From Alphaproteobacteria bacterium UBA2723 (GTDB lineage Bacteria > Pseudomonadota > Alphaproteobacteria > RF32 > CAG-239), in assembly GCA_002353835.1 (NCBI GenBank), contig DEKL01000073.1:1-29582 (forward strand): DNA of 29,582 nt, given 5' to 3'. Below, piece by piece: positions 24,201 through 29,582 of this stretch. The notes under the pieces are model-generated. The model did no database searches. It had not been told where the DNA came from and saw only the letters and a list, made by a program, of their open reading frames with translations. How positions within the stretch are numbered: the first letter of the stretch is position 1; each line of letters starts with the position of its first letter. A program made the position numbers and the translations under genes.

Positions 24201-25479
24201 AGAGGGAAAAGCAGAAAAACCGAAGACAGTTAATAGTAAATGGTGGCAAAATGTTGTGCAAGGGGTTACGGTTTCTCCTTATGATAGCACCAACCAAGTA
24301 TCAAATGTTGGTGTTGGCGGTGGCATAGGTCCCGGCGGAAGATATAATCCGCGCCGTGCAGAAATTTTAGGACAACTTTACAGTACACGTCGTCAATCTA
24401 TGGCAGGTAAAGTTATATCAAATGAAGGTGATATAACCGCATATACCGGTTGGCAAGACAATTGGACCAGTTTGGGATTCGGGCGCTCAATATCATCTTT
24501 AAGGGTTGATATGAGCAACATGATAACCTTAGATAAGCCGATACCGGCGATTTTTGCACGTTCTGTCGTATCCATAGATGAAGACAATCGGGGAGTTCCG
24601 GTTACTGCAATTGTTGAACGCAATATCTATGGTGATACCGGTAGAAATGTTATTATTCCTGCAGGAAGCCGAGTTATCGGATTAATGGACGATGATAACT
24701 CTGCTCGTTTTGATAAGGGCAGCGGTGGTATCAAATTGAATTTTTCTTGGGATAGAATCATCCGGCCTGATGGTATAGTCTTTGATATAAGAGGGTCTAG
24801 AACGGGTGATGCCGAAGGCAGAGGCGGCGGTGTTGTTGGTTATGTTGATGAACAAATGATTAAAAAATACGGCGTACCGTTGGTTGGAACAGTTGCAACA
24901 TCTGCTATTGCGTACATGATGGCTGCAAATGAGGATGAAGCAAAGAACAGTAATATTGAAACATCAAAACAACAAGCGGCTTCTGACTCACGCCAGAATT
25001 TCTTAGAAAAAATGAACGAAATATTGGATAAAATTATTGAAGAGAAAGAACAAATAAGAGCGGTAACGTATGTTCCGGCCGGTACCAGAGCAATTATTTA
25101 TCCGATGAGAGATCTTTGGTTAAGAACAACAAAAGATGTTGAAAAACACAGTGTCAGTGATGGCATGGGCGGAAAATCTGAAAACAAATTTATCACCGAG
25201 CCTAGTGGTAACGTCCAAAATCCGGCAGTCCAAGGGAGAAGCAATCCTCAAGTTCAAAATAAGAATAATAACAATAATAATAACAACAATAATAATAACC
25301 AAAAATCATTGATTAGTGATAACTCGGGTAAAAGCAGTTCTAAAACAGATGCCAATAATAATCAGAAAAACTCAAGGACAGGAGCTCTACCGCCACCGGC
25401 TGCTGATGGAACAGGTATGAATTTAGCTGTTGATGATGAAGAAGATGATGATGAGGGAGAGATAGACTTAGACTTCTAG
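21262..25479 (+). CDS. virB10: VirB10 (TrbI-like) with signal peptide and repeat region
   Basis: This 1405-residue protein begins at TTG one base after the upstream stop. Residues 1-26 look like a cleavable signal peptide (VLLALGILFSV then AEA). Residues ~30-890 are a diverged array of the same 17-residue repeats as upstream. An acidic linker follows at ~905-980. The VirB10/TrbI domain at ~994-1290 includes RRAEILGQLYSTRRQ, PIPAIFARSVVSIDEDNRG, VTAIVERNIYGDTGRNVIIP, AGSRVIGLM and a helix near YGVPLVGTVATSAIAYMMA, fitting the outer-membrane antenna. The tail has 12 consecutive Asn and an acidic end. Normal VirB10 is ~400 residues with an N-terminal inner-membrane helix. Here that helix is replaced by a signal peptide and the anchor appears in the preceding gene. 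If the signal peptide is not cleaved it could still act as an anchor. Confidence 0.9.
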   Translation: MRIKISNISQVLLALGILFSVKTAEAADISALDFNGDLLGKVIPDGSVINFDNELIGHITADGFVLNDDKDLIGGVVPQGIAISVDNSILGKINNDGSVTSVNDSLMGKILPNGLVVNNNYDVIGAAVTPGLVYNDEGAIVGRVSGNGKFYNLAGDNNGYVTASGYVYASDIDKKTALIGKLISSKMVITSTGKFLGSIAPDGKVIDLKKNTIGTIHANGFAYNADGVAIGHIVENGYAFNLDGSYMGVVSYNGEVINKGSVVAQTTFDNRVVNQDGAIIGFTVNMAATANKEDGKYLGRITSNGAVVKGREVIGKIGASGNVIDSKGQVIGFINQPGPVFDYLGQLKANAAVNGAVISFEGLDLGYMQKMNAFDRKGKEIGRLLGNRLNFDNSNTFAGINGITTKLDYKGKNYTASPYGYVFDENGNIGGQNYKFSSIYSPEGNILTNISSNGRTENLTLNDKGRLTGSGFFVDKNDKLIGKIINEIYATDFMGKSIGYINSTNMVADNQNNLYAKVLPDGNVVSQAENMVKNYGRAGKSSLSISINGDYLGVNSEDGRIKNNGEVIGRVTSGQYVVDNMGALFGKAMPHGVVVAPDCKYLGVVAETGDARTSKGGYLGMILANNQVLNDAEETIGYIISPQVVNGKKGEIIGIESPLGTVLNYKSQNLGCQDMQGKIRNSQKEIIGQVIPYVSAMGFDNKILGYTDLNGKIISQTGDNIGYVDIDGGVRSTADEDNGVLFKYTVAFDENNVYLGRVNLEGKVISDGGDVIGNVDYNGAVKTTEGKSGYALYDLYVYDNSGKTLGYIAKNGKVYSIMGEMKGTIYNGFVLDKKQNVIARGARDYDIRDNNKKIIGYLGLDGNVVNIKNIEVGALDEEGNVIDNNKKIIAKAHPLQYYKKPIEVKEAITEEPAKDEDDSVSTKDEEKTGETVEDDEDDEGDNVLGLGITPGKKYIDDEYDENAGDDINSEDEIDEAIDFQEGKAEKPKTVNSKWWQNVVQGVTVSPYDSTNQVSNVGVGGGIGPGGRYNPRRAEILGQLYSTRRQSMAGKVISNEGDITAYTGWQDNWTSLGFGRSISSLRVDMSNMITLDKPIPAIFARSVVSIDEDNRGVPVTAIVERNIYGDTGRNVIIPAGSRVIGLMDDDNSARFDKGSGGIKLNFSWDRIIRPDGIVFDIRGSRTGDAEGRGGGVVGYVDEQMIKKYGVPLVGTVATSAIAYMMAANEDEAKNSNIETSKQQAASDSRQNFLEKMNEILDKIIEEKEQIRAVTYVPAGTRAIIYPMRDLWLRTTKDVEKHSVSDGMGGKSENKFITEPSGNVQNPAVQGRSNPQVQNKNNNNNNNNNNNNQKSLISDNSGKSSSKTDANNNQKNSRTGALPPPAADGTGMNLAVDDEEDDDEGEIDLDF
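21355..23930 (+). repeat. Diverged 17-residue repeats in VirB10
   Basis: Successive units such as FDNELIGHITADGFVLN, DDKDLIGGVVPQGIAIS and VDNSILGKINNDGSVTS keep an exact 17-residue spacing, with conserved IG and DG/NG positions and poor identity elsewhere. They continue the array of the upstream gene across the gene boundary. By length there are about 50 units. Confidence 0.85.
25264..25299 (+). repeat. Asparagine codon run near the VirB10 C-terminus
   Basis: Twelve consecutive AAT/AAC codons lie between the VirB10 domain and the acidic tail. It is a low-complexity linker, with mixed codons that limit but do not prevent slippage. Confidence 0.85.
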
Positions 25480-25490
25480 CAAATTTTATA

Positions 25491-25519
25491 TGTTAAACGA
25501 ATTTTAAAATAATTATAAT
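25491..25519 (+). promoter_or_regulatory. Possible promoter before virB11
   Basis: A perfect TATAAT lies at 25514-25519 in the 73-base gap between virB10 and virB11. The -35 region (TGTTAA, 25491-25496, 17-base spacing) is poor and the gap is generally AT-rich, so a chance match is possible. Confidence 0.3.
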
Positions 25520-25552
25520 AAAATGGAAGTAAGTTTTAAGTAAGGAGAAACG

Positions 25553-26533
25553 ATGGGAAAGCTGGAAGATCAGGTATTATGCTCGGTTCTAAGACCACTT
25601 GCCTATTGGTATGAGCAAGAAAATATTGAAGAGGTGGCAATTAACCACCCTGGTGATATATGGTTGCGTTTGCGTGGTAAAAGGGCTTTCCCGTGGGTTA
25701 ACTACAAAGATCCGAAGCTTTCCAGAGAATATTTAACAAATTTGCTTCACATTATCGCAAACTTAAATGACCAAGAGTTTGACCCGATAAACGGTTCGCC
25801 GGTTGTTTATGCCCGTATTCCGGGTGGACATCGTTTTACGGGGGTTGCCGGAAAAAATATTGAATATGATTTAGAGGATTCTGCATCCGGCGGCATAGCT
25901 ATAACCATTCGTTTGCACACGGATGATGTTGCTTTCGGATTTAGTGATTACGGTTTGGAACAAGGTAAAGAATTAAAAGAGATTAACCCTTTGAAGAATA
26001 TTAAAGACCCCGGAGATGCCTACGAAAGATTGCTACTGGCATTGCGTCGTGGAGACCACATACTTGTCAGCGGTGGTACCGGTACCGGTAAAACAACATT
26101 ATTAAATAACCTGTTAAAGCTTTTGGATATTCATAAAAGAGTAATAACGGTGGAAGATACCAGAGAATTAAACGTGCCACAACCAAACCATGTTCACATT
26201 GTATTATCCCGTACTGAGCAGACAAACAGTATGGACTATTCAAAAGTGATTGACTTGATTGTGCGTTTTACTCCTGATGCCATTATCGGTGGTGAAATTT
26301 CAACCAGTAATGCTGCTGCCATTTGGGAGCTTATGGGTTCCGGTCACGATAACTGCTTGGCAACCATTCACGCCGAAAGTTCTATGGCGGCCTATGAAGC
26401 ATTTGTAAAACGTATTATGCGTACGCAACCGCATATTGATGTGGAAAAAACCATCTCGGAGATGCGCCGCAAACTGCATGTTGTGCAAATTGTGCGTGAC
26501 GGCAATATCCGTGGTATTACGGAGATTACTTAG
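25553..26533 (+). CDS. virB11: VirB11 T4SS ATPase
   Basis: VirB11 is a hexameric cytoplasmic AAA-type ATPase at the inner-membrane base of the T4SS. It switches the system between pilus assembly and substrate transfer. This 326-residue protein has the normal length and all expected motifs: an N-terminal domain to ~135, Walker A GGTGTGKTT at 174-182, the Asp box VEDTREL at 200-206, Walker B region DAIIGGEI at 242-249, and the His box GSGHDNCLATIHAES at 262-276. The usual Arg in the 'GE.R' part of Walker B is replaced (GEISTSNAA), a point to note. It starts at ATG behind AAGGAGAAACG. It is the last gene of the T4SS block and its stop overlaps the convergent engB stop by four bases. virD4 does not follow. 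Confidence 0.95.
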   Translation: MGKLEDQVLCSVLRPLAYWYEQENIEEVAINHPGDIWLRLRGKRAFPWVNYKDPKLSREYLTNLLHIIANLNDQEFDPINGSPVVYARIPGGHRFTGVAGKNIEYDLEDSASGGIAITIRLHTDDVAFGFSDYGLEQGKELKEINPLKNIKDPGDAYERLLLALRRGDHILVSGGTGTGKTTLLNNLLKLLDIHKRVITVEDTRELNVPQPNHVHIVLSRTEQTNSMDYSKVIDLIVRFTPDAIIGGEISTSNAAAIWELMGSGHDNCLATIHAESSMAAYEAFVKRIMRTQPHIDVEKTISEMRRKLHVVQIVRDGNIRGITEIT

Positions 26534-27174
26534 GACAACAATTCGGCAACTTCAGCTTTTAAGTCATCAAGAAACAGATTCTTTTCAGAGCTTGTTTTAA
26601 GAACGAGCACATGCGCTGCTGTATGCTTTGCCACTTTTTCATTTGTAGCAAGAATAACCCGGTCAAGTTCCTTTGCGCTGATTTTATCAATTTTTGTTAA
26701 GACAATCTGGTAAGTAACAGCAGCTTTGTCCAACATATCCATAATTTCTTCATCAATTTTTTTAATGCCGTGACGGGAGTCGATTAAAAGAAAGACACGT
26801 CTTAAATTGGCACGACCAACCAAATAGGTATTGATAAGGTTCTGCCAATTTTTAACAATATCCTTCGGCGCTTTGGCAAAACCATATCCGGGTAAATCAA
26901 CAAGGTACAACCTATCATCTAAGTTAAAATAATTAAGTTGTTGTGTCCGCCCCGGTGTAGAAGAAGTCTTGGCTAATTTTTTCTGCCCGAAAAGAGCATT
27001 GATAAGGCTTGATTTGCCGACATTTGAACGACCGGCAAAGGCAATTTCAACCCTGTCATCACCGGGAAGTTGTTTAAGATTAGCAACGCTTAAAACAAAA
27101 TCGCAACGTTTGTTAAAAAAATCCTTGCCTTTTTTTAAGCGTAACGCTTGCTCTTCCTCACTCAATTCAGCCAT
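26530..27174 (-). CDS. engB: Ribosome biogenesis GTPase EngB (YihA/YsxC)
   Basis: EngB is a small essential-type GTPase required for assembly of the large ribosomal subunit. The 214-residue protein carries G1 GRSNVGKSS at 48-56, the G2 region TSSTPGRTQ at ~70-78, G3 DLPGYGFAKAP starting at 93, and G4 TKID at 160-163. It closes with LKTSSEKN, the G5 area. Length is typical of the family. Its start overlaps the yidC stop (TAATG), so the two are translationally coupled. Its stop lies within the end of virB11 on the other strand. The rnpA-yidD-yidC-engB order is a familiar alphaproteobacterial arrangement. No unusual residue is evident. Confidence 0.95.
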   Translation of the reverse strand: MAELSEEEQALRLKKGKDFFNKRCDFVLSVANLKQLPGDDRVEIAFAGRSNVGKSSLINALFGQKKLAKTSSTPGRTQQLNYFNLDDRLYLVDLPGYGFAKAPKDIVKNWQNLINTYLVGRANLRRVFLLIDSRHGIKKIDEEIMDMLDKAAVTYQIVLTKIDKISAKELDRVILATNEKVAKHTAAHVLVLKTSSEKNLFLDDLKAEVAELLS

Positions 27175-28865
27175 TATTTCACCCCGTTTTTATACAAAAT
27201 AGTCTTTTGTTGGATGATGGATAAAATATTGCTCAAAGTCCAGTAAATAACTAAACCGGAAGCAAAATGACCGAGCATAAAAGTAAAGAATACCGGCATT
27301 AAAGCAAACATTCTCGCTTGGTCTTTATTGACAGGTGTCGGATTAAGTTTTTGTTGCATCCACATTGTCATACCCATAAAGATAGGCCATAAACCGATAT
27401 CAAGGAACCCCGGAACATAGATATGTAAAATCTGTGATAATGTCAGCGGGTCTGGTGCAGATAAGTCTTTAATCCAACCGATAAAAGGTGCGTGTCTGAT
27501 TTCAATAGAAAAGTTCAATACTTTGTATAATGAGAAAAAGACCGGAATTTGTATAAACATCGGCAAACAACCTGAGGCCGGGTTAATTTTTTCTTTTTTA
27601 TACAATTCCATCGTTGCTTGTTGAATAAGCATAGGATTATCACCATATTTTGTGCGAATATCGTTAATCTTCGGTTGTAATGCCTTCATTTTAGCCATGC
27701 TCGTAAAAGACTTATTGGCAATCGGGAACATACATAATCTCAATAATGCGGCAAAGAGCAAAATCGCCCATCCCATATTACCAAGGAACCCGTAGAGAAA
27801 ATCCAAAATATAGAAAAACGGTTTAGTCAGGAAATAATACCATCCGAAATCAACCACCAAATCAAATTTTGAGATATGATTTTCTTTCTTATATTTATCA
27901 AGTAATTTGATTTCCTTTGCGCCGGCAAAAAAAGTATAGGTATAGGTTTTAGATTTATGCGGAGCAACGATTAACCTTGAGCCCAAATAATCAATTTGAT
28001 AGTTGTCATTATCATTATTTTGGAACGTAATTTGCGCTTTATCATCATCAGCTAAAATCAAAGAAGTGAACCAATATCTGTCAGAAAAACCTATCCAACC
28101 TCCGGTTGTCTCTAACGTCTTAGGATTCCCTTTCTTTAATTGCGGGTATTTGACCTCTTTTAACGTACCGTCTATCACGCCGCTGATACCTTCATGCACA
28201 ACGGATCTAGTGTTTTCTTTGCCGCTGATATTCTTATTGATAAGCGCATAAGGGAAAAGCTCCAATTCTTGGTTGGAGTTATTCTCAATAGTGTCATGAA
28301 TGGTAAACATGTAGTTTTCATCTAAAGAAATTTTTCTGATAATTGTCAATCCGTTATGATTAGTCCAACTTAAAGTTACGGGATGAGCCGGTGTAAGCAC
28401 ATTATCACTCGTTTTCCAAACAGATGATGATGTCGGCAAAATAGTGTTTTTATCTAAAGAAAGCCACCCTAAGTCTGCAAAGTAATGATTTTTTGTTTTA
28501 GCAGGTTTTAACAGTTCAATTTTCGGTGAATTATCATCAAGAGTTTCTTTATATTTCATCAAGTTCAAATCATCAAAACGTGCGCCTTTTAAGCGAATAC
28601 TGCCGTTAACGGAATTGTTTTCAAATTTTAATCTGCTATCTTGGGTAAGAACGGTTGTGACATCAGCCAATTCCTCTGTTTCTGCGCCACCCTCAAAAAG
28701 AGCATTTTCAACAGTGGCTTCAGCTTGGTGAGCCTCTTTGGCGACTTCTTCCATTTGTTGTTGGGCAACACTTTTGGGGGTAATTCCGAAAAAGTAATTA
28801 ACCGAATATATGGCAATAAAGGAAAGCACAACAGCCAAACTCAGAGATCTAAATTCATCTTTCAT
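27174..28865 (-). CDS. yidC: Membrane protein insertase YidC
   Basis: YidC (Oxa1/Alb3 family) inserts proteins into the inner membrane alone or with SecYEG. The 563-residue protein has an N-terminal membrane helix at about 9-27, a large periplasmic P1 domain to ~335, and the five-helix insertase core. The core includes ILLFAALLRLCMFPIANKS with the conserved Arg376 in the hydrophilic groove. The cytoplasmic loop MKALQPKINDIRTKYGDNP precedes SGCLPMFIQIPVFFSLYKVL, and the last helices contain MPVFFTFML and GLVIYWTLSNILSIIQQ. The start follows AGGAG (28877-28881, complement) with longer than usual spacing. Length and layout match Gram-negative YidC. It would be expected to help insert T4SS membrane components as well as housekeeping proteins, but no specific link is visible. 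Confidence 0.95.
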   Translation of the reverse strand: MKDEFRSLSLAVVLSFIAIYSVNYFFGITPKSVAQQQMEEVAKEAHQAEATVENALFEGGAETEELADVTTVLTQDSRLKFENNSVNGSIRLKGARFDDLNLMKYKETLDDNSPKIELLKPAKTKNHYFADLGWLSLDKNTILPTSSSVWKTSDNVLTPAHPVTLSWTNHNGLTIIRKISLDENYMFTIHDTIENNSNQELELFPYALINKNISGKENTRSVVHEGISGVIDGTLKEVKYPQLKKGNPKTLETTGGWIGFSDRYWFTSLILADDDKAQITFQNNDNDNYQIDYLGSRLIVAPHKSKTYTYTFFAGAKEIKLLDKYKKENHISKFDLVVDFGWYYFLTKPFFYILDFLYGFLGNMGWAILLFAALLRLCMFPIANKSFTSMAKMKALQPKINDIRTKYGDNPMLIQQATMELYKKEKINPASGCLPMFIQIPVFFSLYKVLNFSIEIRHAPFIGWIKDLSAPDPLTLSQILHIYVPGFLDIGLWPIFMGMTMWMQQKLNPTPVNKDQARMFALMPVFFTFMLGHFASGLVIYWTLSNILSIIQQKTILYKNGVK

Positions 28866-28942
28866 TTCAAAAATAACTCCTAAAAAACAAATATGGTCTT
28901 TTGTAATATAAAAAAGCCGGGTTGTAAAGCGTTTATGACAGT

Positions 28943-29197
28943 TTAATCCGAGTCTTTACGAGAGGTTTTCGTAGGGACGGGGTCAAAGCCGGAATCGCCC
29001 CACGGATGGCATCTGAGTATCCGTTTAACTCCAAGATAAACACCATAAAAAATTCCGTGTATTTTTATAGCCTCCATCATATACTCGGAACAAGTCGGCT
29101 GAAAACGACACGCATGCGGCAACAAAGGCGATATTCCCCTTTTGTAAAATTTAAGGACATAGATAAAAAAAGTTTTTATGATTTCAGACATCTTCAT
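28943..29197 (-). CDS. yidD: Membrane protein insertion efficiency factor YidD
   Basis: This small 84-residue protein has an N-terminal amphipathic/hydrophobic helix (IIKTFFIYVLKFYKRGISPL). It carries the family motif CRFQPTCSEYMMEA at ~30-43 and RCHPWGDSGFDPVP at ~62-75. YidD is a peripheral inner-membrane protein that assists YidC-dependent insertion. It lies between rnpA and yidC as in most bacteria. The start is three bases after the rnpA stop. Two ATGs (29197 and 29191) are possible, neither with a clear ribosome site, suggesting coupling to rnpA. The 77 bases to yidC hold no gene and no convincing terminator; a CCGGCTTTTTT string there lacks a stem. Confidence 0.95.
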   Translation of the reverse strand: MKMSEIIKTFFIYVLKFYKRGISPLLPHACRFQPTCSEYMMEAIKIHGIFYGVYLGVKRILRCHPWGDSGFDPVPTKTSRKDSD

Positions 29198-29200
29198 TAA

Positions 29201-29582
29201 CTAACAATCACAACCCAAGTCTGTGGTACTATCGGAAACTTCAACAAAATTTTTATGGATTTTTTTAAGAGCGTAGGCAGTGTCTTTTTTTAGCTCATCA
29301 AACGCACAATCAGCTGTGGAATTACGCGCAATAAAAACATAATCGGTATGCATAAGGGCATGCAGGGGCAATATTTCACGAACAACAGCACGCAAACGGC
29401 GCTTACTTCTGTTACGACAAACGGCATTACCAATCTTTTTTGTGGCCGTATAGCCAACCCAAATATCATCTGTTTCAGACAAACTACGAGTCGCCTGCAA
29501 CACCATATTATGCGTAACAACATGATAGCCAGAGGCGACCCTTAGAAAATCTTTTCTTTTTTTAAAAGTAAAAATTTTAGCC
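29201..29582 (-). CDS. rnpA: Ribonuclease P protein component RnpA (5' end off window)
   Basis: RnpA is the protein subunit of RNase P, which matures the 5' ends of tRNAs with the RNA subunit. The frame is open past the internal ATG at 29506 to the right edge. The upstream codons encode FTFKKRKDFLRVASGYHVVT, the usual conserved RnpA N-terminus (KR..DF). The true start is therefore beyond 29582 and 126 residues are visible. The RNR region RNRSKRRLRAVVRE is present, as is the domain end before a short tail with CDC. In bacteria rpmH normally lies directly upstream, so it is expected just past the right edge. Confidence 0.95.
   Translation of the reverse strand, partial: AKIFTFKKRKDFLRVASGYHVVTHNMVLQATRSLSETDDIWVGYTATKKIGNAVCRNRSKRRLRAVVREILPLHALMHTDYVFIARNSTADCAFDELKKDTAYALKKIHKNFVEVSDSTTDLGCDC

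Noticed and set aside
28866..28942. Terminator or small RNA between yidD and yidC
   Set aside because: A GGCTTTTTT string is present but no matching stem was found, and no RNA gene features were seen.
29504..29506. ATG as the rnpA start
   Set aside because: In-frame codons upstream encode the conserved RnpA N-terminus up to the window edge.

Overview
The window looks like a chromosomal segment of an AT-rich alphaproteobacterium, probably uncultured or host-associated. The right end carries rnpA-yidD-yidC-engB on the minus strand, an order common in Alphaproteobacteria. The rest is a plus-strand type IV secretion system (T4SS) locus whose core genes run virB8, virB9, virB10, virB11. The standard genetic code fits throughout. 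The genus cannot be named from the sequence alone.

Left block (1-11719): a tightly packed, translationally coupled operon. It begins with a gene cut by the left edge. Five exported proteins with signal peptides follow (151, 674, 237, 436 and 1917 residues), several resembling VirB5/TrbJ at their N-termini and rich in coiled coil and cysteine. Nearly all have an AGGGAGG-type ribosome binding site. A first VirB8-like inner-membrane protein closes the block.

Middle block (11720-26533): a 142-base gap contains a good extended -10 promoter. It is followed by a small VirB7-like lipoprotein, a second VirB8 paralogue, a VirB9 with a C-terminal SPOR (peptidoglycan-binding) domain, and then the main curiosity: VirB10 spread over two genes. 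The first (2196 residues) has the inner-membrane anchor, an Ig-like domain and a very long array of 17-residue repeats. The second (1405 residues) has its own signal peptide, continues the same repeat family, and ends in the conserved VirB10/TrbI domain. The VirB11 ATPase follows.

Right block (26530-29582, minus strand): engB, yidC, yidD and rnpA (cut by the right edge). engB and virB11 converge and overlap by four bases.

Inferred working model: VirB7, VirB9 and the VirB10 C-terminal domain form the outer-membrane core complex. The SPOR domain ties it to peptidoglycan. The repeat proteins span an unusually large distance between the membranes. VirB8 proteins and VirB11 form the inner-membrane platform, and the VirB5-like proteins act at the pilus or cell surface. 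VirB2, B3, B4, B6 and VirD4 are not in this window.
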